Shown one piece after another: positions 1 through 9,015 of a DNA stretch of 31,739 nt. The notes below the pieces were generated by a model. It searched no databases, was not told the origin of the DNA, and saw only the letters and a program-made list of their open reading frames with translations. The number at the start of each line of letters is the position of its first letter. Positions within the stretch are counted from its first letter, which is position 1. The stretch is from JAGTVG01 sp964389805. Lineage in GTDB: Bacteria; Bacteroidota; Bacteroidia; Cytophagales; Cyclobacteriaceae. The position numbers and the translations under genes were made by a program. The stretch is taken from NCBI GenBank assembly GCA_964389805.1, contig CAYMFU010000127.1, positions 1-31,739 of the forward strand, written 5' to 3'.

Positions 1-84
1 CTTTGATGTGCAGCCATAGGGAAGAACGAGACTTCCTGCCGCCAATGCCCCGGTCGCTTTTAAAAATTCTCTTCTTTTATTCAT
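1..84 (-). CDS. Start of a Tat-exported protein (partial, runs off left edge)
   Basis: Only the first 28 codons are present, read leftwards from an ATG at 84-82. The peptide opens with a twin-arginine motif (K-R-R-E-F-L-K, residues 3-9), followed by a small-residue hydrophobic stretch and a cysteine at residue 25 (L-P-Y-G-C). This is the leader of a Tat-exported, possibly lipid-anchored protein. In Bacteroidota such leaders are common on Gfo/Idh/MocA oxidoreductases and other secreted enzymes, but the mature part lies outside the window and the function cannot be told. The lipobox is imperfect, so lipidation is uncertain. Confidence 0.7.
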   Translation of the reverse strand, partial: MNKRREFLKATGALAAGSLVLPYGCTSK

Positions 85-242
85 TATGCTTTCTTTAAGA
101 TTTGAAATAGTTTCCCGTAAAAAGCTTAAAATTAAACTGAAAAATTGTTAAATGATAAAAATTGAAGGTTAAATAGAATTTGATTAGCAGGATAGAAAGC
201 CTATACCTGATTTTATAATATCCCAGCAGAAGAAATTATCAC

Positions 243-3200
243 TTAATTATCATTACTTATTAAACCTTCAAGAGGCAGTTTGCTACCCTTCAATTTGGGT
301 TCGGCTTCCAGGTAAAGTTTATTTAATCTTGTTCTATGCTTTATTATCATATTGGTAATTTCATTTGCCAAATCCTTTCTTCTTAGTTTATGCTTACGTT
401 TAGATTGAATTTTGATTTTATTTTTTGGAGATGAATTATCTAATTCGATGAATAGACTTAGATCCTTGAATAATCTGATTTTTCCCTGGTCAGTATCCAC
501 ATATCTTTTTTTCTTAGTCCTGAAAAAAAGATCAGTAAGACTGACATGAAAATCTAGGTTTATAGCTGAATCATAGTGGTAGTATCTTCCAAATATGTCC
601 ATATCGCTTATATTATTCTTGATCAGTACATCCTGGATGATTATGTCTGTTCCATTTAGAAAGATCTGAAATTCAGAATTCTTTATAAGAATATTATCTT
701 TTGCCCTATGTCCTATAAATGATAAAGTACTTTCCAATTGCGGATTGTTAGTAATTTTTCCTTCCTCAATAATAATATCGGCATATAAGAAGTTCTGATC
801 ATTTACTAAATATAGTAAGCTATCCATCTGGAATAATCCTTCCGCTTCGTAAGATATTAAACCTTCAATATTACCGTGGGTGCCATCAGAAAAATCAGTA
901 TTTGAAAATGAATTTATTAATTGTTCAATGGAAAATTTAGTGCCGGTGGAATAAAAATGGCCGTTCATTGTTTTATCCTCGTTTTGAAGGCATAAACCTG
1001 AGAATTCAACATGGCCTCCTGAAGTATTGAAATTTATATCGCTTATGCTTAGGATCCCATCACTCATACTGCTTGAAAGATGTAAGTTTTCAATTATAAG
1101 ACTTTGATATTGCAGATGGCGTGCAGAAAGATTTACATCAATATCAATATTATCGGGGATCGTATGAGCAATCTGTTCTTCTTTATGTTTATCATTGGTG
1201 CTGAATCCACTGATCGTCTCATAAATTGTCTGAACATTTGCAGAATCAATGATCAGGTCAATATTTCCGGTTAACCTGGAATCTTGTTTCAAATAGTTCA
1301 TCAGCTGCAGGTCTATTTGACCTTGACCCTCATTTAAGTCAATTGAAAAATCTTCTATGTCAATTTCATTCCGTGATACTTTTATTCCAGTATGGATATT
1401 ACTGAACATTTTTGGACCGTATAATAGGCTATCAATGGCAATTCCTATATTAATATCCACAATTTCGGGAATTCTGGGAATTTCATTAGGCTTATCTTTT
1501 AATGTATCCTTTTTATGAAAGTCATTTAGCAGCTCCCTGACGAAAAGATATGGAAAGGTAGTATTTCCTTCGGCTTGTATATACCATATCCCATCTGAAT
1601 TGTATTTAATATCCGAGTGCAACGATAGATTCCCATTGAATAATTCCGTTTCTAATTTCTTTATTTCAATATCACCTTTTGAAAAATTAACATTCATGTC
1701 AAGATTACTGAACTCTCTTCCCATAACAATTCCGTTTATGATTGAAAGTTCTAACTCCAGGTCCATGTTTTGAGGAAGATTAAAAATCTCCGTACTGTCC
1801 TTACCCTCGCTGGGGGCATTACGTAATTCGTCAATGTTAAGATGATTAAATTGAACATCAACCTTTCCTCCTTTAATCTGAGGCCCATCCTGCTGGCTGA
1901 ATTGTATAGTCAAATTACTTTCTATTTTCCCTTCCTTATAATCGAATGTCAAATTATTTATGTTAAGAATGTCAGAATCGATCTTTCCGTTGATGATTAA
2001 ATGATCAATATTGCCAAAATTTCCATCGACATTTTCAGCCTGTATATTTAAGTCAAGAATTGCATTTGGCATCCTGAAATTACTTTCATTACCCTTTATG
2101 GTATCATTGGCAAGAAACAGTGATGATAAGTTGATATAGTCTGACGTAATATCAATACTGCCTATTAGAGGAGTATTTTCGCCCAAGACAAATTGATCCA
2201 GATTATTCACTTCTGCCTGGATCTCAAATAAGGATTCCATGAATTGTCCGTTAAGATCATTGATTCTAATATAGTGATTATCCAGATTTAGATTCCCTGA
2301 TGAAATTTGTATTCGCTTATTGGAATTTTTGAATAAAACATCAATCGAATCAATCCTGATATTTCCAAATGCATGTTGTTTGTTCTTCAGATGAAGTTTC
2401 CGCAATTCACTAATTTTACCATCAATGAACAAATCAGCATTAATTGCCCCTGACGCATTTATTTTATCCTCGTGAAGGATGTGTTTTAAGTCAATTTCAG
2501 ATATAAAATGACCCTTTACAGTCGGATCTTTAAAATTATTTATGACTAACCGGGCATTAACAAAGCTTTCTTCAACATCAAAATTAAGTGTATCAATGAT
2601 AAGATTATTTGTTTCAGGACCATGCATTTCACCATTGTTGTAATTACCGATAATATGAAAGTTTTCGACTGGATAAGGTAAACTGGGACTTATGAAATCA
2701 GCATTTTTAATCTTAAATATCAATTGATTAAAAGGACGTGTAAGTGGATTCACCAGTCCATCCTGATTATAGGATATCTTTATTTCAGCATCCCTGTTTA
2801 GTTGATTTAAAGTTATGTTATCAGGTAAGTTGAAAAGACTCAGGTGATCATCTAGATTGCCCTGGCTTTCTATTTTAAGTTTTATCCTGTTTCCATTATC
2901 TTGTTTTTTAAGGGAGAAGGTCGGTTGCAATTTTAATGAATTAGATTCCAGGAAGCCGCTTTCAAGATAAGTATGGTTTTCAGTAGTGTTTATTTTAAGA
3001 ACAATACCTTTTCCATTTACCCCCTTATTTGTAAACAAGGTGAGCCCTCCGGTTTTTAGTGAATCCAGACTTGCATTCAAAGTACCTGATAAAGTAATTA
3101 GATCCTTTTCTAGATCGAGATGGAATATACTTCGATTTATGGTGATATAAGTTTCATTCCTTTTGTATTGGTTTGTGAGGTTTAGTTTTAAACTATTCAG

Positions 3201-3653
3201 TTCCAGGTCGGGAGAGTATAAATGGACAGGAATACCCGCATGTTTTTTTTCTGACTTATTATCCGAGAATTTGAGGACTGGTTTATTCCCATTAATATCA
3301 ATTCTATTATTGACAGTAGATTCATTAATTATTATTCTATTGATTTTGATACTGTCTTTGAAAAAATTTCCTATGTTGAAAAGAACCTGAACGCTTCCTA
3401 TACTCATCACTTCAGTAGTATCGTCAAATAATACAATATTGGATAATTTTAGCCGGGCATTTGGAAAATTATTCAGGTAGGATAAATGGAAATCATCGAT
3501 ATGAATGGAATTGTCGAAACTGGAATTAATATATTCAACTATCGTTTTCTCAATTGTATCCTGGTGTTTGATTGAGTATATTAAAAGTATCGAAACAGCC
3601 ACCAGAAAAAGGGAGAAGACACTTAAAAGAAATATAATTAATACCTTCCTCAT
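243..3653 (-). CDS. AsmA-like envelope protein
   Basis: A 1136-residue protein with one N-terminal membrane segment (about residues 4-27) and a very long, Asn/Ile/Leu-rich beta-type periplasmic region with repeated short strands. The C-terminal part (about 880-1090) resembles the AsmA C-terminal region. The AsmA/TamB/YhdP superfamily forms long hydrophobic grooves thought to carry phospholipids between inner and outer membranes; that role is inferred here from the fold type. Bacteroidota AsmA-like proteins are often about this size. The ATG at 3653 directly precedes the signal anchor, so the start is well supported. The tail (about residues 1070-1110) is rich in Lys and Arg. It stands alone on the minus strand, with a 350-bp intergenic region upstream shared with the divergent aminotransferase-like gene. 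Confidence 0.75.
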   Translation of the reverse strand: MRKVLIIFLLSVFSLFLVAVSILLIYSIKHQDTIEKTIVEYINSSFDNSIHIDDFHLSYLNNFPNARLKLSNIVLFDDTTEVMSIGSVQVLFNIGNFFKDSIKINRIIINESTVNNRIDINGNKPVLKFSDNKSEKKHAGIPVHLYSPDLELNSLKLNLTNQYKRNETYITINRSIFHLDLEKDLITLSGTLNASLDSLKTGGLTLFTNKGVNGKGIVLKINTTENHTYLESGFLESNSLKLQPTFSLKKQDNGNRIKLKIESQGNLDDHLSLFNLPDNITLNQLNRDAEIKISYNQDGLVNPLTRPFNQLIFKIKNADFISPSLPYPVENFHIIGNYNNGEMHGPETNNLIIDTLNFDVEESFVNARLVINNFKDPTVKGHFISEIDLKHILHEDKINASGAINADLFIDGKISELRKLHLKNKQHAFGNIRIDSIDVLFKNSNKRIQISSGNLNLDNHYIRINDLNGQFMESLFEIQAEVNNLDQFVLGENTPLIGSIDITSDYINLSSLFLANDTIKGNESNFRMPNAILDLNIQAENVDGNFGNIDHLIINGKIDSDILNINNLTFDYKEGKIESNLTIQFSQQDGPQIKGGKVDVQFNHLNIDELRNAPSEGKDSTEIFNLPQNMDLELELSIINGIVMGREFSNLDMNVNFSKGDIEIKKLETELFNGNLSLHSDIKYNSDGIWYIQAEGNTTFPYLFVRELLNDFHKKDTLKDKPNEIPRIPEIVDINIGIAIDSLLYGPKMFSNIHTGIKVSRNEIDIEDFSIDLNEGQGQIDLQLMNYLKQDSRLTGNIDLIIDSANVQTIYETISGFSTNDKHKEEQIAHTIPDNIDIDVNLSARHLQYQSLIIENLHLSSSMSDGILSISDINFNTSGGHVEFSGLCLQNEDKTMNGHFYSTGTKFSIEQLINSFSNTDFSDGTHGNIEGLISYEAEGLFQMDSLLYLVNDQNFLYADIIIEEGKITNNPQLESTLSFIGHRAKDNILIKNSEFQIFLNGTDIIIQDVLIKNNISDMDIFGRYYHYDSAINLDFHVSLTDLFFRTKKKRYVDTDQGKIRLFKDLSLFIELDNSSPKNKIKIQSKRKHKLRRKDLANEITNMIIKHRTRLNKLYLEAEPKLKGSKLPLEGLISNDN

Positions 3654-4003
3654 GTATAAGAAATCATTTTAATTAATTCCAAATATTTCCAAGATCAATC
3701 AGCAAATGCTATATTTTAACATTATAGTGTGTTTTTTAATTTGATTCAAGTAATCTTAAATATTTGATTTATCAGATTTTATTTATTTTGAGGTCGACAA
3801 CTATTTAAAATGAATTCAGAAATTTTATTGACCTTAACTTTTGTTTCACTCTTTTAATTCAATTACGTTGGATAAGAGAAATTCTTCGATGCATGTAATT
3901 GATTCAATTGAAGGTACATCAAAAGTCTATTCTCATAAAATTATTCTAACTTAGTTGAGCTAATTTTATTTGCATACAATATTTTGCACATTAATATCCA
4001 ATA
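3654..4003. other. Divergent intergenic region, no gene seen
   Basis: This 350-bp AT-rich stretch separates two divergent genes and should hold both promoters. I see no open frame of convincing length, no RNA gene and no perfect TAnnTTTG box. The closest feature for the rightward gene is a TATTTTG run about 25 bp before its ATG. Confidence 0.5.
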
Positions 4004-5227
4004 ATGAAAACCAGAAAAATAGCATTGGATGAGGCCAGAGAATATTTTCCGGCTTTACAGCGAAAAATCAAGGGTAAAACACTTACATTTTTCGATGGAC
4101 CCGGGGGTACCCAGGTGCCAAAGCGCGTGATTCGTGCCATATCAAATTATTACCGGTTTTATAATACAAACTCTCACGGGCAGTTTCAAACATCCATTGA
4201 AACTGATCAGATCATAGAAGATGCAAGGAAAAACATAGCTATCTTTCTTGGTGCAGAAGGCCCTTCAACTATTTCAATAGGGCAGAATATGACAACATTA
4301 AACTTTGCATTGAGCCGCGCCTTTTCAAGAATACTTGTTTCTGGTGATGAAATCCTGATTACACAACTGGATCATGAAGCTAACAGGGGGCCGTGGTTAT
4401 CCCTTAGGTCCTTTGGGGTGAAGGTGAGGGAAGTGGCTGTAATGGAGAATGGAACATTGGATTACGAAGATTTGAAAAATAAAATAACTGAAAATACACG
4501 TTTAGTTGCAATAGGATGGGCTTCAAATGCATTTGGAACTGTAAATGATATTAAGAAAGTTCGTGAGCTGACCTATAAGGCAGGAGCACAACTTCTGGTA
4601 GATGCTGTCCACTTTGCCCCTCATTTTCCAATTGCCTTACAGGATATTGGAATGGACTTCCTGCTTTGTTCCAGCTATAAATTTTATGGTCCACATCTCG
4701 GATTTTTGTATTCGAAACCTGGTCTATTGGATCAACTTCCCGTTGACAGACTGTCAACACAGGAACAGAACGCACCCTATTCCATCGAAACGGGAACATT
4801 AAATCATGCTGCATTAGCAGGTGTAAATGCAGCCATAGCATTTATTTCTTCATTAGGGGAAGGAAAATCACTTCGCGAAAGGCTAACAACTGCCTTCCAG
4901 AAGATTAATGCACATGAACAGCGACTTGCTGAATTTCTGTATAAGGAAATTGAATCAATAGCAAGATTGAAGATCATCGGACCGGATTTCAACCAGGAAA
5001 AACGGGCCCCTACCATTTCCTTTGTACATGACATTCGTACACCCATTGAGGTCTGCAGGAAGCTTGCAGAAAATAATATTACAGCCTGGGATGGTCACTT
5101 TTATGCACAAAAAGCAGTGGAGGTATTGGGATTGGCGGAACGGGGAGGTGTAACCCGTTTAGGGATCTCTCTTTATAATAACGATAATGATATCGACAAA
5201 GTGATTGAAGTATTAAAATCTATCTGA
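4004..5227 (+). CDS. Cysteine desulfurase-like PLP enzyme (class V aminotransferase)
   Basis: A 407-residue fold-type I PLP enzyme. Visible landmarks are the N-terminal F-F-D-G-P-G-G-T-Q segment (29-37), which replaces the usual LDNAA of SufS-type enzymes, the cofactor-region Asp200 and His203, and the Schiff-base lysine K226 in S-S-Y-K-F-Y-G-P. The D-G-P-G-G-T variant is typical of the VC1184-type cysteine desulfurase-like subfamily, whose substrate is not firmly known. The length fits the family. No suf, isc or tRNA-thiolation gene is adjacent, so a housekeeping Fe-S role is not supported. It is transcribed alone and converges on the phospholipase D-like gene. The ATG at 4004 places the conserved block at its normal distance from the N terminus. 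Confidence 0.85.
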   Translation: MKTRKIALDEAREYFPALQRKIKGKTLTFFDGPGGTQVPKRVIRAISNYYRFYNTNSHGQFQTSIETDQIIEDARKNIAIFLGAEGPSTISIGQNMTTLNFALSRAFSRILVSGDEILITQLDHEANRGPWLSLRSFGVKVREVAVMENGTLDYEDLKNKITENTRLVAIGWASNAFGTVNDIKKVRELTYKAGAQLLVDAVHFAPHFPIALQDIGMDFLLCSSYKFYGPHLGFLYSKPGLLDQLPVDRLSTQEQNAPYSIETGTLNHAALAGVNAAIAFISSLGEGKSLRERLTTAFQKINAHEQRLAEFLYKEIESIARLKIIGPDFNQEKRAPTISFVHDIRTPIEVCRKLAENNITAWDGHFYAQKAVEVLGLAERGGVTRLGISLYNNDNDIDKVIEVLKSI

Positions 5228-5239
5228 AGTGGTTAATGT

Positions 5240-5277
5240 CAGGCCAGATAGCACAGGCCTGTAAAGTGGTTATTTTT
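5240..5277 (+). terminator. Possible terminator hairpin between convergent genes
   Basis: CAGGCC (5240-5245) can pair with GGCCTG (5256-5261) around a 10-nt loop. A T-rich run follows at about 5269-5277. The stem is short and the T run is not immediately adjacent, so this is a weak call. Its position 12 bp after the stop of the rightward gene supports it. A near-repeat of AAGTGGTTA flanks the hairpin on both sides. Confidence 0.4.
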
Positions 5278-5977
5278 TCCCATTATCCTTTCCATTTCGC
5301 CCAAGAGGATTCATTTCCATCCAAAGTCTTTGGAACTCCTTTTTATATGCCCTGACAATTTTGTTATTTGTTGTAACAAGCATATTCTCATTATTTATAT
5401 CAGCCCCGGTTCTGGTCCAATTATAACTTCCGGTTAATAATTTGATATTATCGATAATAACAAACTTATGATGCATGAGACTCTTATCGGAGTCAATTCT
5501 TACATCGATTCCTTTTTTATTGAGGGGTACGATATCCGAGCCTTTATCGAAGATTTTTCCGTCATCTGTAATAATTCTTACATTCACTCCCCGGGAGTAG
5601 CACTCATCCAAAGCCTCAGCAATCGGGTCGTCACTTATGGTGAACATGCAGATCTTCAGATTCGATCTGGCTGATTTTAGATTTCTTATGGCGATTTCTC
5701 GAATGTCATCATGATGGCTGAAGTAAGCGGCATTTTCAGGCTCTGATTCTCCTAAATTTAAAATTTTGTCTAGTAAAATGGTTAACCATTCATTGTAAGC
5801 ATAATACTGATCCGGCCCTATATTCCTTCTGGATTTGTCCAGGACCTCCTTTATTAAAGCGAGTTTTAATTTATTGGAAAGGGGTTTTGTTAAAGCTTTT
5901 TCCAATTCAAAGATAAGCTTATCTTCTTTTAGAAACTCTCTCAATAGGGGCTCAATGGTTAGTTCAGTTTTATTCAT
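5270..5977 (-). CDS. Single-HKD phospholipase D-like protein
   Basis: A 235-residue protein without a signal peptide. The C-terminal half carries one complete HKD motif: H169-x-K171-x4-D176, followed by G183-S184-x-N186, the order used by the PLD superfamily. Proteins with one HKD usually dimerise to build the active site, as in the Nuc endonuclease and mitochondrial PLD-type backbone hydrolases. The N-terminal ~85 residues are charged and helical and I do not recognise them. The likely activity is phosphodiester cleavage of nucleic acid or lipid in the cytoplasm. The substrate cannot be told, and no restriction or toxin partner is adjacent. A start at 5977 is reasonable. Confidence 0.75.
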   Translation of the reverse strand: MNKTELTIEPLLREFLKEDKLIFELEKALTKPLSNKLKLALIKEVLDKSRRNIGPDQYYAYNEWLTILLDKILNLGESEPENAAYFSHHDDIREIAIRNLKSARSNLKICMFTISDDPIAEALDECYSRGVNVRIITDDGKIFDKGSDIVPLNKKGIDVRIDSDKSLMHHKFVIIDNIKLLTGSYNWTRTGADINNENMLVTTNNKIVRAYKKEFQRLWMEMNPLGRNGKDNGKK

Positions 5978-6382
5978 TTCAATTTTTTAACATTGATTAA
6001 AAACAGGATTTCAAAATAGCCAGATTAAACCATACCTAAAAACTCTTTTGATTCGCAAAGTACGAAAAACTTACTCATACATACTTTTTGATTGTTTTAT
6101 ACGATTGAAAGAAGCTTATTCCTTTTGTTTGATTTAAAAGTAACTTATAAACACTCCCATATTTATTCCAATAATTGTCAATATTGAATGACCTATATAT
6201 AAAACGCTGAACTTGATTTATTATTTACTTAATAGTTAGATAACGGATAATATCGTTCAAATATGAACGATTATATATCTGGAAAAACTGATATGGGTGC
6301 TCGGATAGTGATTTTTATATTGGCATTGATTTTGAATAATATGCTGTGAAATTGCCAGACTTCATTTTTTAATTTTTTTAAT
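5978..6382. other. Divergent intergenic region holding a palindrome
   Basis: This 405-bp AT-rich gap lies between the leftward PLD-like gene and the rightward permease gene. It contains a 20-bp inverted repeat at 6252-6271 (listed separately). I see no coding frame, RNA gene or other repeat in it. Confidence 0.5.
6252..6271. promoter_or_regulatory. Perfect inverted repeat, possible operator
   Basis: ATCGTTCA (6252-6259) and TGAACGAT (6264-6271) are perfect 8-bp arms around a 4-nt A/T spacer. There is no T run after it, so it is not a classic terminator. It lies about 110 bp before the permease start, where a dimeric regulator could bind. The role is inferred from symmetry and position only. 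Confidence 0.4.
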
Positions 6383-8796
6383 ATGATTCGAAACTATATA
6401 ATATTTGCCTTTCGAAATCTCATAAGACAGAAGATCTTCTCAATTATAAGTATTTCTGGTTTAAGTATCGGGATAGCTTGTTTTTTGATCATTACCCTGT
6501 ATTTTCAATTTCAGCATAGTTATGATCAATTCCACTCCAAAAAAGATAGAATATACAGGATAAATAAACATTTAGATGGTGGGAAAGGAAAAATGAGAGT
6601 GTCCTATACAGCCCCATTCGTTGCGGATTATATAAGAGACAATATTAAAGATGTAGAAGAGGTTGTCAGGTTTTCATCTCTATCCTTAGACTTGCATTAT
6701 AAGGACAGAAGTTTTAAGGAATTATTTGCTTATGCTTGTGATAATCACGTATTTAATGTATTTGACTTCAAGTTATTAAAAGGAGATTCTAAGTCAGTTC
6801 TTGAATCGCCCAATTCAATACTTCTATCGGAAAGCATCACCATTAAATATTTTGGAGATGAGAATCCAATCGGTAAAACCCTGACAACCTATAATAAATC
6901 AGGGGAAGAAATATCTTTAGAAGTTACCGGAATACTAAAGGATACACCTCAAAATTCTCATATACAATTTGATATATTGGTTTCGATGAACACGGTAAAG
7001 TACTTTGTAAGGGAAACTGGTATGAAAATGATTGGCATGGTTGCCATACCTATCTGTTGTTATATGAAAATTCAAAACCCGATGAAGTACAAAGAAGTAT
7101 AGACCAGATATTACTCGAAAAAGTTCCTCTTCTGGGTTTTAATAAGGCTAGTTTACCCATGCAATCTCTCACTTCGATCTTTTTTAATCCTACAAAAGAT
7201 GGAAGTTCTCAAAGAGGTAACAAAGCAATGACTTATGTTTTATTGACATTGGGACTGTTCATTCTTTTTATTGCAAGTTTGAATTACATAAATCTTACAA
7301 CAGCAAGGTCTCTTAAAAGGAATCGTGAAGTAGGGATTAGAAAAGTACTTGGTGCCCAGAAGGGCCAATTGGTTTGGCAGTTTTTAGGAGAGTCTATGTT
7401 TATTTCTTTTATTTCCTTACTATTTGCTATCGTATTAATGCAAGTATTTATTCCCCATTTAAATAGTTATTCGAATATTCTTTATCGGATAGATCTTGAA
7501 ACAGACTTTCTTGGCAACGGACCTTTTTTAGGAATTGCTTTTTCTACAACTTTTCTTACTGGTTTACTATCCGGGCTGTATCCGGCACTTATATTGTCAG
7601 GATTCAACCAGGTAAAAGCATTGCGGGGTAATAGAGAAAAAAAAGGTTCAATTTCAATAAAAAAGGGATTAGTAATTGTTCAGTATGTTGTATCGGTAGT
7701 TTTAATAGTTGGAAGTATTGGTATTTATAAGGTATATAATTTCATGTTAAACCAGGATTTTGGATTTAATAAAGAAAATTTAATGGCCATTAATCTTGGT
7801 GGATTTAATAATGATCCACGGATTGAAAACCTAATAGATAAATTAGGTCAAAAAGTAAACATTAAGGGTATTTCTTTGGCTTCAAAAGTTCCAATGTCCA
7901 TGCGTAACGACAATAGTTTCTATATGAAGGATCCCTCTTCAGATCTTGATCAGAGGGTCGTCACAATTTATATTGATGAACGATACTTTAATTTACTTGA
8001 GGTAGAATACACTGATGAACCGGAATCGATATCGATAGATACTGAAAATTCAATTATGATAGTAAATAAGACATTTATGGATCTTTTTGGCGAGCATTAT
8101 CATATAGGGGGCGAGGTAGAATTATTTGATTATAACAATTCAAACAAGCCAATTACTATCGGATATCCTGAAATCAAGGGCGTAGTAAATAATTTTAAAG
8201 GAAGAAACCTGATCCTGGAAAAGCCAATGCCCAAAGTATACATTCTTTCACCTAATAATACGAACTACTTATTGGCAAGACTTAATCCTGATGATAAGAA
8301 TGAAACGCTTTCATCCATTGAATCTACATTCAGGGAGATATTTCCAGATCAGGTATTTCAATATACATTTGTAGATGATGAAATTAATACATTTATGAGC
8401 ATATTGAGGCCATTTGCCAAATTGATTTTTTACGGGACATTTTTTGCCATATTCATTGCCAGCATGGGATTGTTTGCCTTAGCCTTATATGTAACACAGC
8501 AAAAGACCAAAGAGATAGGTATTCGCAAAGTCTTCGGGGCAACCATTAAGAACATCAGCATAGAATTATCAAAACATTTTATAAAGCTAGTATTGATTGC
8601 ATTTATCATAGCTGGACCAATAACTTTTTTTGGCTTCCGTAAAATGCTGCAGATCCTTCCAGAAAAGATAGTTTTGGAATGGTCACTTCTTTTTGGGATC
8701 GGATTGGGCATTGTAATTTTGGCTATCGGAACTGTACTTGTGCAATCATGGAATGCTGCACGAACTAATCCGGTGGTTACTTTAAGGTACGAATAA
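6383..8796 (+). pseudogene. MacB/FtsX-type ABC transporter permease, frameshifted
   Basis: One permease gene read in two frames. Frame A runs from the ATG at 6383 to a stop ending at 7102 and encodes the N-terminal membrane segment and the periplasmic MacB-type domain. Frame B is open from 6973 and continues to 8796 with three further membrane segments and the two FtsX-like regions, each with a G-I-R-K-V motif. The frames meet near 7000-7015: frame A reads K-Y-F, then frame B reads G-N-W-Y-E-N-D-W-H-G-C-H-T-Y-L-L-L, the expected family continuation. One missing base would restore about 804 codons, the usual size for Bacteroidota permeases of this type. The ATG at 7057 is therefore internal, not a true start. 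Either the gene is inactive or the sequence has a single-base error; little other decay supports the error. No ATPase partner is adjacent. Confidence 0.85.
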
Positions 8797-8909
8797 TTAG
8801 GGGCAAAATTCCATACCAAATTTAAGGGAAATCAACATATCTTAAGTGCAAGAGGGAATCATTTTGTATAATCAAATATTAATTTTACAGATATTGATTA
8901 AGGGAATTA

Positions 8910-8917
8910 TATATTTG
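8910..8917 (+). promoter_or_regulatory. Candidate Bacteroidota -7 box
   Basis: TATATTTG matches the TAnnTTTG -7 consensus of Bacteroidota. It lies about 100 bp before the radical SAM start. No TTTG -33 element sits at the ideal spacing, and the region is AT-rich, so chance is possible. Confidence 0.3.
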
Positions 8918-9015
8918 TAATTTATTATCTAATATTAATCCTCAATATAGTATTCTTATCGCTTTGCTTTAATAATCATAATTTCTTTCCTAAATTACAT
9001 TTCAATTTGAAATTT

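Noticed and set aside
4004..5227. SufS/IscS housekeeping cysteine desulfurase
   Set aside because: The N-terminal D-G-P-G-G-T block belongs to a different subfamily and no Fe-S assembly genes are nearby.
5270..5977. Phospholipase D-like gene as part of a defence or toxin system
   Set aside because: No restriction, helicase, toxin-immunity or secretion partner is adjacent, and the gaps on both sides are ordinary.
7057..8796. Independent permease gene starting at 7057
   Set aside because: The frame is already open and homologous-looking from about 7005, so the Met at 7057 is internal to one frameshifted gene.
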